From Oscillibacter valericigenes Sjm18-20 (GTDB lineage Bacteria > Bacillota > Clostridia > Oscillospirales > Oscillospiraceae): a DNA stretch of 64,000 nucleotides. Made by a program: the position numbers and the translations under genes. Under the pieces are notes generated by a model that saw only the letters and a program-made list of their open reading frames with translations, was not told where the DNA came from and ran no database searches. Of the stretch, positions 8,992 through 16,372 are shown in pieces. Within the stretch, counting starts at the first letter, position 1. Each line of letters begins with the position of its first letter. The DNA lies in assembly GCA_000283575.1 (NCBI GenBank), contig AP012044.1, forward strand, positions 992,001-1,056,000, given 5' to 3'.

Positions 8992-9456
8992 ATGGATGAA
9001 AAATCGACAGATGCACTGACGTCTGTTTTGCTTTCGACAAAGCCGGAAAACATTCAGAACTATCTTGAACAATATAGCAGCAGCCTTTTAGATGAGAAGC
9101 ACCCGTTCTCTACATATATGCGCTCCAAGTTTAAGGAAAAGGCCCTCAAGCAGCAAGATGTATTTCTTGCGGCTGATATTTCCGAAGGGTACGGATATAA
9201 GCTGATTGCAGAAGAAAAGCGAACAAAACGGAAAGATATTATTCTGAGGCTCTGCATCGCTGCACACTTTTCACTCCTTGAGGCACAAAAAGCCTTAAAG
9301 CTGTATGGTATGTCTCCTTTATATGCAAAGATTCCGCGTGATGCAGTGCTCATAATTGCATTCAATTCCGGCATCTATGATATTTCCCGCGTGGATAATC
9401 TGCTGCTTGCACACAAAATGGAGCCCATGATGCCTTGCAGCAGGATAGAAGAATGA
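8992..9456 (+). CDS. Hypothetical cytoplasmic protein divergent from the kinase gene
   Basis: A soluble protein of 154 residues, helical and without membrane segments. A central part (about residues 65-125) reads like the helical region often placed next to Clostridia Ser/Thr kinases: EGYGYKLIAEEKRTKRKDIILRL... then LLEAQKALKLYGMSPLY, suggestive of a helix-turn-helix fold of the XRE type. The gene is 67 bases from the kinase gene, in opposite orientation, so the two probably share a promoter region. A GAGGAG site lies upstream. It could be the kinase substrate or a regulator; nothing in the sequence proves this. Confidence 0.65.
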   Translation: MDEKSTDALTSVLLSTKPENIQNYLEQYSSSLLDEKHPFSTYMRSKFKEKALKQQDVFLAADISEGYGYKLIAEEKRTKRKDIILRLCIAAHFSLLEAQKALKLYGMSPLYAKIPRDAVLIIAFNSGIYDISRVDNLLLAHKMEPMMPCSRIEE

Positions 9457-9697
9457 ATGTCCGTTCAAAAAAACTCCCCCGAACGGTGGGAACAGATTAT
9501 ATTGTCTTCTGATATAATAAACCGGAAGGGAACCGCTACAACCTGCTGGTTTAGTTTTTAATTAATCCAGGGTTATTTTTCCTTTTATCTATTTGTAGTC
9601 ATACATCAAAAGATGATATATAACTTCATCACATCCGCTTGCTTTGCGCAAAAACACTGCCCGTAATTGCAATTAAAATTGGGAGGGAGATAAGAAA

Positions 9698-9775
9698 ATG
9701 AAGAGAATTTTAAAAGGACTGCCCGCTTTTGCAGTGCTTGTAATTATTGCGCTGATGGCTGCGCAAAGCGGTTAG
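9698..9775 (+). pseudogene. Short signal-peptide ORF ending in TAG at the lipobox position
   Basis: A strong ribosome site (GGGAGGGAG) precedes an ATG. The 25-codon peptide is a typical lipoprotein signal sequence: basic start MKRILKG, hydrophobic core, then AAQSG. A TAG stop stands exactly where the lipobox cysteine would be. After the stop the same frame continues for about 20 codons (NDKNKKD..., Ser-rich) to a TAA, as expected for a tether. It is most likely a decayed small lipoprotein gene; a real 25-residue membrane peptide is possible. Confidence 0.45.
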
Positions 9776-9862
9776 AACGATAAAAATAAAAAGGATGTTG
9801 CCCTAGATAGCTCTGCCAGCCAAACTTATTCCACATAAGCAGTAAAAAATGGAGGTTAAATT

Positions 9863-10210
9863 ATGAAAAGAAGCAAGTGTTTACTGATCGCCGGAGTGAT
9901 TGGCACACTCTATTTAATATACTTAATATCATATTTTGCCGGAGGATTATCTTCCGCTAGCGGTTCGACGGAGGTAGTTGGAAAAGGCATTGCAACGGCG
10001 CTGGTAACTCCACACATGATCTGCGTGGGGATTGCAGTTATCTTCAATTGGTTGGGATGGGCGCTTAAAGCGCGTTGGGCAGCGCTTGTCGCCGGCATTT
10101 TATATGCTGTGTCCATCGTGATGATGTTTATATATGCAATGTTTGTTGTGATTGAGATGATTCTCTGCTTTATCGGCTTTGCAAAAATGAAGCCAGAGGC
10201 TAAAGTTTAA
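9863..10210 (+). CDS. Small integral membrane protein of unknown function
   Basis: A 115-residue protein with an N-terminal hydrophobic helix (about 6-28) and two or three more membrane segments (about 45-62, 70-88 and 90-108). Short basic loops lie between them, and the tail is charged (KMKPEAKV). An AAATGGAGG site is well placed before the ATG. A perfect intrinsic terminator follows within 10 bases, so the gene is transcribed and ends its unit. I do not recognise the family. Confidence 0.7.
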   Translation: MKRSKCLLIAGVIGTLYLIYLISYFAGGLSSASGSTEVVGKGIATALVTPHMICVGIAVIFNWLGWALKARWAALVAGILYAVSIVMMFIYAMFVVIEMILCFIGFAKMKPEAKV

Positions 10211-10216
10211 AAACAG

Positions 10217-10249
10217 AAAAGCATCCAGTCCAAGTGGCTGGATGCTTTT
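10217..10249 (+). terminator. Intrinsic terminator after the small membrane protein gene
   Basis: A perfect 12-bp stem (10217-10228 with 10238-10249) has a 9-base loop and ends in TTTT. It is palindromic enough to also serve the minus strand. Confidence 0.8.
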
Positions 10250-10300
10250 ATCATTGATAAATCGATAATGGTATTTTTTTTATCGAGTTTTTAAATTGGA

Positions 10301-12823
10301 CTATCTTGAACGAATCCGATTGATCAGCTTCACGATTTCATACCACAGCACTGCCGCAGCCGCGATACCTGCCGAGCCAAAGAACTGCCCGGCCGTGAGC
10401 GGCGCGAGCTTGAGTAAATGCAAGAGCGGCGTATAAAGAATAATTGCCAGCATAAGTAATGTACCGAGATTGGCTGCCCACATGACTCCGTCTTTTACAA
10501 GGCGAGCAATAGACCGAAACGCGAAATCACGATCGGAGCTGTTCACCTGAACCAGGAACAGGTTGGACAGCATAATGACGACGAGACCCATGGAGCGGGC
10601 GACGGGCGCATTTGCGGGATTGCCTGCAAGAACAGTATAGTATATCCCAAAGGAAGCGGCAAAAACAGCGAAGCCCTGAAAGATACTTTTCAGTAAGAGC
10701 CGTCCGTCTAAAAGCTTCGCCTGTGGATCACGCGGCCTGCGGGTCATGAGGTCGGTTTCAGCTGGCTGGCGTTCCAATACGATAGAACAGGTCGGGTCAA
10801 TAAGAAGCTCAAGTAAAACGACGTGCAGCGGCAGGAGCATCAGCGCGGCGGGTGCAACCCCAAGAATCGGTGCAAGCAGTGAGGTGAATGCGATGGGGAT
10901 ATGAATGGTAAATACATACCCGACCGCCTTTCGGATATTATCATAAATTCTCCGCCCGTCCTTAACGGTTTCCACAATGGTTGTAAAGTTGTCGTCCATC
11001 AGGATAAGATCGGCGGCCTCACGGGAAACCTCACTTCCGCGCTTCCCCATGGCAATACCGATGTCGGCATATTTCAGAGCCGGCGCATCGTTCACTCCGT
11101 CGCCCGTCATGGCGACGATTTCGCCGTTTCCTTTAAATGCCTTGACAATCCGCATTTTGTGCTCCGGAACAACGCGGGAAAAGATGGAGACCTTTTTGAC
11201 CGCTTCCCGCAATTCGCTGTCGGGCATTTGATTCAGCATATCGCCGGTAATGATATTGTCGCAGTGTTCCATTCCAATTTTTCTCGCGATGGAAGCGGCG
11301 GTGATCCCGTTGTCGCCGGTAATCATCACGACGCGGATACCGGCCCTGCGGCATACCGCAATATCGGCCTCGATGTTCTCTCGCGGAGGGTCGGCAAGAC
11401 CGATCAGACCACGGAAATTCAAGCTGCATTCGGTGATGCTCCCGGGGACATCTTTCGTCGAAGCCGGAGTCGAGGACGCAACTGCGATAACGCGCAATCC
11501 ATCCCTGGACATTTCATTAATCTTATGTGCGACCGCTTCTCTTTTCGATTCCGTCATATTGCAGATGGTCAATATTCGTTCCGGCGAGCCCTTGGAAGCG
11601 ATGATAATCTTTCCACCCCTGCGCCAGACGTGACCCATCATTTTCAGCTCGTTGGTAAAGGCATACTCGCTGATCAACTCACCGCTGAAGAGATCATCCT
11701 TCGAAATTCCATGGTTGTCGCAATAAGCGAGCATTGCCTTTTCCATCGGGTCATAGGCGTCTGTTTCACAGCCGAGCCCCATGATTTCGATCAGAGCGTG
11801 CTCATCGCCGTCAGGCGCCCAAGTCTCCTGGACCGCCATCTGGTTCATCGTAATGGTTCCCGTTTTGTCTACGCACAGCACCGACACGGAGCCAAGCGTC
11901 TCGACAGACGGCAGCTTCCGGACCAGCGACTTTTTCTTCGCAAGCCTCCATGCCCCCATGGAGAGGAACACAGTCAAAATAACGGGAAATTCTTCGGGAA
12001 TCATAGCCATTGCGAGTGTAATACCGGACAGGATGCTTTCGGTCAAACGGGCGCCCAGAGCGTGATCAGGCAGATTAAAATAGGTGACCACGCCGACAAG
12101 GGCGAATAGTACGCCCGCAATCCCGGTACATGTTTTGACGAGTCTGCCGGTCTGTTTCTGTAAAGGCGACGGCTCATCCGGGGCGTCAGCCACGTTTTGT
12201 CCGATTTTTCCATATTCGGTTTCAACGCCGATTTTTTCGACCAAAACCGAGCCTGTTCCTTGTGTGACAAGAGTACCCGCATAACAAAAATCCTTGCGCC
12301 AGTAATCATTGGTTGGTTCTGCGCTTTCGTGGGGTATCTTCCAGATGCCTTCAGCCTCGCCGGTAAGTGAGGACTCCTCCACGCAGAGGTCATTGCACCG
12401 GACCACAACACCGTCGGCTGGAATCTTGACGCCTTCATAGATCAGCATCAGATCACCCGGCACAAGATCTGCGCTTGCAATCACGGTTTCCCTGCCGTCC
12501 CTGATGACCTTTACTTGGGGTGCGGACAAGTCCTTGAGCGCATTGAGGGTCTTATCGGTTTTCCATTCCTGAATTACGTCGATGCTGATCATGCCGATTA
12601 CAAAAATCAGCATAATAGCGCCGTCTCTCGGTTCCCCGAGAAGGAAATAAATAATTGCGGCCACAATCAGCAAAAGAAACATCGGCTCGCAGATAATATG
12701 GATTGCCTTTTGCAAGAAGCTTTCCTTTTTCTGCGGTGTCAACTCGTTTTTGCCGTATTGCTGCTGCAATCGCTTCGCGTCGGCGGAACTGAGTCCCGCC
12801 ACTGTTTTTCCGTTGCCTGTCAT
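10301..12823 (-). CDS. P-type cation-transporting ATPase (P2, Ca2+/Mg2+-like)
   Basis: ATP-driven cation pump in the cytoplasmic membrane. The 840-residue protein starts with the cation-ATPase N domain (LSSADAKRLQQQYGKNEL), then the actuator motif TGE (about 154-156). The M4 motif is PEEFP (276-280) and the phosphorylation site is DKTGT (Asp319). The hinge TGDGVNDAPALK is followed by C-terminal helices. The start at 12823 is chosen because CGGAGG lies 7 bases upstream; an earlier ATG has no such site. PEEFP in place of PEGLP is common in bacterial members, so the ion (Ca2+ or another divalent cation) cannot be fixed. It lies in the lower-GC segment between nrdD and nrdG. Confidence 0.93.
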   Translation of the reverse strand: MTGNGKTVAGLSSADAKRLQQQYGKNELTPQKKESFLQKAIHIICEPMFLLLIVAAIIYFLLGEPRDGAIMLIFVIGMISIDVIQEWKTDKTLNALKDLSAPQVKVIRDGRETVIASADLVPGDLMLIYEGVKIPADGVVVRCNDLCVEESSLTGEAEGIWKIPHESAEPTNDYWRKDFCYAGTLVTQGTGSVLVEKIGVETEYGKIGQNVADAPDEPSPLQKQTGRLVKTCTGIAGVLFALVGVVTYFNLPDHALGARLTESILSGITLAMAMIPEEFPVILTVFLSMGAWRLAKKKSLVRKLPSVETLGSVSVLCVDKTGTITMNQMAVQETWAPDGDEHALIEIMGLGCETDAYDPMEKAMLAYCDNHGISKDDLFSGELISEYAFTNELKMMGHVWRRGGKIIIASKGSPERILTICNMTESKREAVAHKINEMSRDGLRVIAVASSTPASTKDVPGSITECSLNFRGLIGLADPPRENIEADIAVCRRAGIRVVMITGDNGITAASIARKIGMEHCDNIITGDMLNQMPDSELREAVKKVSIFSRVVPEHKMRIVKAFKGNGEIVAMTGDGVNDAPALKYADIGIAMGKRGSEVSREAADLILMDDNFTTIVETVKDGRRIYDNIRKAVGYVFTIHIPIAFTSLLAPILGVAPAALMLLPLHVVLLELLIDPTCSIVLERQPAETDLMTRRPRDPQAKLLDGRLLLKSIFQGFAVFAASFGIYYTVLAGNPANAPVARSMGLVVIMLSNLFLVQVNSSDRDFAFRSIARLVKDGVMWAANLGTLLMLAIILYTPLLHLLKLAPLTAGQFFGSAGIAAAAVLWYEIVKLINRIRSR

Positions 12824-13119
12824 AAAGAAACCTCCGTTTTCGCCTCTCGGCGGCGTTTGATTTCTCTTATGGCACTCCATACAAGGTCACTTGTCCAAGG
12901 CATAAAATAACACACCTATGGAACATACAACTGTCCCACAGATGTGCGCATCACTGCTATCTGTTGCCACTTGTCGGGTGGCCCGGCCCCATGTACCCCA
13001 AGGAAGGTCCATCGCCTGCTCAGTTTGTACTGTAGATCTCGCATTCTTTTTACAGAATGTAATGCAGTGCAAAGAGATTACTGAATATTGTATGCGCCGT
13101 TGGCGCATCTGTCAACAAA

Positions 13120-13155
13120 AAATTTCAAGCAGGAATATACTCCTGCTTGAAATTT
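13120..13155 (-). terminator. Intrinsic terminator of the DUF2680-type gene
   Basis: A perfect 15-bp stem (13120-13134 with 13141-13155) is followed, on the minus strand, by TTTTTT. It starts 11 bases after the stop codon of the gene ending at 13166. No other gene is seen between 12824 and 13165. Confidence 0.85.
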
Positions 13156-13165
13156 CTGTACTCGC

Positions 13166-13648
13166 TTAGGCTGTTGTTTGCTCAGATCCTGCGCAATACC
13201 CATTTGCCAAGCCGCAGCCCGCGCCGTTCCGGCTGCCTGCACCGTGATTTCCATTTATGCGGCCAAACCCGGCTCCCATTCCTGCACCGGTTCCGCCGTT
13301 GCCGGTTCCGTCACAGTTTGCCTGATTGTCCTCAATCGCAGCGACGATTGCGTCTGCTCTTTCCTGGGTCATTGTGCCTGCCGTTACCCTTTCTTCCAAA
13401 AGGGCCTTTTTCTGTTCGAGCATTTGCGTTTTAAACTGATCAAGTACCCCATATTCGTCAGCAAGCGCGCCCAAGGTATTGCCAGTCTCGATTTTTTCGG
13501 CTGTAACGCTTTCGACCGATTTTCCGGTGAGGCCTGACACAATTTCCCCCGGGGTATTGTAGTTTGACGCGGCAAGTGCGGGAACGGATGTGGCGCCGAC
13601 AACGAGCACAGCTGCTCCGATCAGAGCGGTTTTCTTTAGAATCCTCAT
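13166..13648 (-). CDS. Secreted DUF2680-like protein
   Basis: A 160-residue exported protein with a clear signal peptide (MRILKKTALIGAAVLVVG..., cleavage near PALAA). The core is a charged helical repeat resembling DUF2680: LADEYGVLDQFKTQMLEQK, then a helix with AGTMTQERADAIVAAI. It is followed by a Gly/Asn-rich flexible tail with cysteines. The function is not established. A GGAGG site precedes the start. An 18-base motif about 70 bases upstream also occurs upstream of the two-component operon at 20.8 kb, suggesting control by that response regulator. Confidence 0.72.
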   Translation of the reverse strand: MRILKKTALIGAAVLVVGATSVPALAASNYNTPGEIVSGLTGKSVESVTAEKIETGNTLGALADEYGVLDQFKTQMLEQKKALLEERVTAGTMTQERADAIVAAIEDNQANCDGTGNGGTGAGMGAGFGRINGNHGAGSRNGAGCGLANGYCAGSEQTTA

Positions 13649-13712
13649 ACGGATTTCCTCCTTTTAAAATACGGCTGGTTGCTTTCCATGCTCTGATTAT
13701 GCTGAAATACTA

Positions 13713-13730
13713 TGTCAAAAGTGTGTTTTT
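13713..13730 (-). promoter_or_regulatory. 18-nt motif shared with the two-component promoter (copy 1)
   Basis: The plus-strand sequence TGTCAAAAGTGTGTTTTT differs at one of 18 positions from the copy at 20827-20844. It lies 65-82 bases upstream of the DUF2680-type gene, in the same orientation relative to that gene as copy 2 is to the response-regulator gene. Binding by that regulator is inferred. Confidence 0.5.
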
Positions 13731-13814
13731 TGTTCTCTGATTTTGAGACTTTTAGATTCCTCACGATTCTTGGCGTTTTGACCCACATCACCTTGTATTA
13801 TAAAGTAGTAGTTT

Positions 13815-14029
13815 ATAAAGCCCCTCTCCAAGGGCTGTACTACACTGTAGAGGATGCTGTGGATTAATTCAAATCACCTCCACAATATGGTTCAATTGAG
13901 GCTTCAACCACAGCCCTTTGCAGATTTGTTAATCAGTTAGATACCGCCGGACGGTTTATGTGGAACAAGGTAACAAGAGCAAAGAGTCCTGTGGATACAG
14001 CATCAAACATTACATTCGGAGGTATCATT
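13815..14029 (+). ncRNA. Candidate IS110 bridge RNA
   Basis: In the IS110 group a noncoding RNA made from the end upstream of the recombinase pairs with donor and target DNA to guide recombination. Here the matching region carries paired segments: AAGGGCTGT (13830-13838) with ACAGCCCTT (13910-13918), and local pairing around 13818-13855. The guide loops cannot be assigned without the element ends. Location and structure support the call; there is no sequence match to a known bridge RNA. Confidence 0.4.
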
Positions 14030-15205
14030 ATGGTTTGCGTAGGCATTGACGTGGCAAAGGACAAGCACGACTGCTTCATAATCAACTCAGAGGGTGAAGT
14101 CCTTGGGGATGTCTTCACCATCCCCATCAATATGGAGGGGTTCCATTGCCTGTTGGAACGAATCCGCGCCTGCACCACCGCCCAGGGCAAAATAAAGGTA
14201 GGGCTTGAGGCAACCGGACACTACAGCTACAACATTCTCGGGTTCCATCTTGACAACGGTCTTCCCGCCTATGTCTTGAACCCCTTGCACACCAACCTGT
14301 ACCGAAAAAGCCTCAGCCTTAGAAAGACAAAGACCGACCGGGTAGATGCGCGAACGATTGCAGCTATGCTTTTATCCAATGTGGGCCTCAAACCCTACAC
14401 AGACACAGCTTACCACAACGAGGAGCTAAAATCACTGACGAGATACCGTTTCGATAAGGTGAAGGAACGGGCAAAGCTGGAATCCCCCATCGCCAGACTG
14501 GTCTGCACTCTGTTCCCGGAAATGGAAAAGCTGGTTCCGTCTCTCCATATGCCCTCTGTTTATGCGCTGCTAAGCGAGTTCCCTGGGGCTAAATATATTG
14601 CCGACGCACATCTTACACGGTTAAAAGCGCGTCTGCTGGAAGCCTCCAGCAGACGCTATAAGAGGGATATGGCCGTAGAAATCCGCGAGGCCGCCAAAGC
14701 ATCTATTGGCTCCGTACTGCCAGCAAAGTGGCTGGAACTGCGGCACACCATTCATCTCATTCGGGAACTGGACTCCGAGATTGAAGAAATTGAAGCTGCA
14801 ATTCAAGCAATTATGGATGAGATGCATTCGCCCATTACCACCATCCCCGGCATTGGAACTCGGATGGGCGCTATGATCCTTGCTGAGGTTGGAGACTTTT
14901 CCCACTTTAATTCCCCGGATAAGGTGTTGGCTTATGCCGGTCTTTCGCCCTTTACCTACCAATCCGGGCAGCTTACAAACTGCTATGCCCACATGGAAAA
15001 GCGCGGTTCCAGATATTTGCGCTTTGCTCTTTACAACGCTGCCAAATATGGTTGCCATTGGGATCCGCTCTTTGCTTCATACCTCGCTAAAAAACGAGCC
15101 GAGGGCAAGCATTACAACGTTGCTATCTCTCATGCCGCCAAGAAACTGATGCGGCTTATTTTTGCTCTGGAGAAATTCCGAGAACCGTATCGCCTTGCGG
15201 CCTGA
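14030..15205 (+). CDS. IS110-family DEDD recombinase/transposase
   Basis: RNA-guided recombinase of an IS110 element. The RuvC-like domain shows the DEDD residues in GIDVAKDKHDC, GLEATGHYS and KTKTDRVDART. The C-terminal Transposase_20 domain has the helix-hairpin-helix PGIGTRMGAMILAEVGDF and the catalytic serine region YAGLSPFTYQSGQ. The 391-residue length is normal and the frame is intact. The start at 14030 follows a CGGAGG site; an earlier in-frame ATG lies within the noncoding end. An unusual 12-bp perfect hairpin sits within the coding sequence at 14629-14656. Confidence 0.93.
   Translation: MVCVGIDVAKDKHDCFIINSEGEVLGDVFTIPINMEGFHCLLERIRACTTAQGKIKVGLEATGHYSYNILGFHLDNGLPAYVLNPLHTNLYRKSLSLRKTKTDRVDARTIAAMLLSNVGLKPYTDTAYHNEELKSLTRYRFDKVKERAKLESPIARLVCTLFPEMEKLVPSLHMPSVYALLSEFPGAKYIADAHLTRLKARLLEASSRRYKRDMAVEIREAAKASIGSVLPAKWLELRHTIHLIRELDSEIEEIEAAIQAIMDEMHSPITTIPGIGTRMGAMILAEVGDFSHFNSPDKVLAYAGLSPFTYQSGQLTNCYAHMEKRGSRYLRFALYNAAKYGCHWDPLFASYLAKKRAEGKHYNVAISHAAKKLMRLIFALEKFREPYRLAA
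14629..14656. repeat. Perfect 12-bp inverted repeat with 4-base loop inside the IS110 gene
   Basis: The arms at 14629-14640 and 14645-14656 are exact reverse complements around AGCC. The hairpin lies in the linker between the RuvC-like and Transposase_20 domains. Confidence 0.7.
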
Positions 15206-15349
15206 TAGCCTCTCATTAGCTCGCACGCGCTCTATTGAGTGCCTGTTTTGCAATGCCTTTTTTAAACCATCTCTCTTTACACAACTTTCCTCTTTTGGGA
15301 CTTGACTTTTAATAGTTAGTCTCAAATGTGGTTCGGATCCTTTTGCAAT

Positions 15350-15377
15350 AAAAGCCATGCAAAAACGCATGGCTTTT
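15350..15377 (-). terminator. Intrinsic terminator of the sigma/anti-sigma/SLH operon
   Basis: A perfect 11-bp stem (15350-15360 with 15367-15377) has flanking A and T runs, so it can work on both strands. It lies 20 bases beyond the stop codon of the SLH protein gene. Confidence 0.8.
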
Positions 15378-15396
15378 ATATGAGAATATGCAGTAG

Positions 15397-16338
15397 TTAC
15401 GCAACGATTCCCAGCATTCTTGTCAGCACAACCGCCGCTTCGGCCCTGGTTACAGTCTGATTCGCGTGAAAAAATCCATCGCTGCCCTGAATAATGCCCA
15501 GGGTCCTGAGCGCTTCGATATAGCCGAGATCTTCCGCGGGGATGTCACTTTGATCCTGAAACGCAACGGTGTCCGCTGAAACATTCATCGGTTCAATTTC
15601 CGCTGCCTTTGTCAGCATAACTGCAAATTGAAGACGGTTAAGCTTTTCCTCTCCATAACACTGGCTCTGCGCCGCAATACTGAGAACGGTTTTTTCCTGC
15701 AGCTGTTCTCCTGCCCATTCGGGTACGAGATTCCAGTCAATGCTGTTTTCAGTTGTTCCGGCACCTATCTCTCCGTTCAGGCAATCCATCAGGCGGCTTA
15801 CCATCAATATGCCTCCCATGCCGGAAATACTGCCGTCAGGATTGAAACTGCCATCGGAGTATCCGTTAATCAGTCCCCAGCAGTAAGCCGAGTCAATTTG
15901 TTCCCTGGCCCAGTTTTGATCGGTATCGCTGAAGCAGGAACGGTCCTGCTCCTGCTGTTGCAGACGCTGCTGATATCGGGTATTCGCCTCGTCCGAGATC
16001 TGAAGCCGATTCCTGACCTGAAGCTTTGCCTGTTCCCATTGGGCCGCACTTACTTCTGTCTGCTGACCATTTTGAGCCTGTGCCTGATTCTGGTCCTGAC
16101 CTTGATTCTGACTCTGGCTCTGAGACTGGCTCTGGTCTTGGTTTTGATTCTGATTCTGGTCCTGAGTTTGGTTTTGGTTCTGGCCTTGGCTCTGATCTTG
16201 GCTCTGATCTTGGGCCTGGTTCTCTGTATGGTCCTGGGCCTGACTGTCTGCCATAGCTCCGGAACCGGCTGCAAAGGCCGGTATGGAAATTCCACAGATC
16301 AGAATCAGCGATATCATAAAAGCAAATATTTTTCTCAT
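15397..16338 (-). CDS. Secreted S-layer-homology protein with a Gln-rich disordered linker
   Basis: The protein has 313 residues. It has a signal peptide (MRKIFAFMISLILICG..., cleavage near AFAA) and a stretch at about residues 32-96 made almost only of Gln, Asn, Asp and Ser (QDQNQNQ-type repeats). A helical segment follows, then S-layer homology motifs: a first with WAREQIDSAYCWGLINGYSDGSF and a last with LGYIEALRTLGIIQG, then TVTRAEAAVVLTRML. SLH domains bind cell-wall polymers, so this is a wall-attached surface protein with an extended linker. It is the last gene of an apparent operon with an ECF sigma factor and an RsgI-like anti-sigma factor (34-base gap). Confidence 0.85.
   Translation of the reverse strand: MRKIFAFMISLILICGISIPAFAAGSGAMADSQAQDHTENQAQDQSQDQSQGQNQNQTQDQNQNQNQDQSQSQSQSQNQGQDQNQAQAQNGQQTEVSAAQWEQAKLQVRNRLQISDEANTRYQQRLQQQEQDRSCFSDTDQNWAREQIDSAYCWGLINGYSDGSFNPDGSISGMGGILMVSRLMDCLNGEIGAGTTENSIDWNLVPEWAGEQLQEKTVLSIAAQSQCYGEEKLNRLQFAVMLTKAAEIEPMNVSADTVAFQDQSDIPAEDLGYIEALRTLGIIQGSDGFFHANQTVTRAEAAVVLTRMLGIVA
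16050..16245 (-). repeat. Low-complexity Gln/Asn/Asp/Ser-coding tract
   Basis: Irregular in-frame repeats built from CAG, AAC and GAC codons encode the Gln-rich linker of the SLH protein. They are prone to expansion and contraction. Confidence 0.75.
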
Positions 16339-16372
16339 AATCTCACCTCATATATTCATGTTGATAAAGGGA

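Larger units (their letters stand above)
13790..15340 (+). mobile_element. IS110-family element (ends approximate)
   Basis: An intact IS110-type recombinase gene is preceded by about 200 bases of structured noncoding DNA and followed by a short noncoding tail. IS110 elements lack terminal inverted repeats, so the ends are estimates from the flanking genes. The right end must lie before the terminator at 15350. Confidence 0.6.

Noticed and set aside
10901..12109. 402-codon plus-strand frame inside the P-type ATPase gene
   Set aside because: The minus-strand ATPase has all family motifs; the plus-strand frame has none and no start site.
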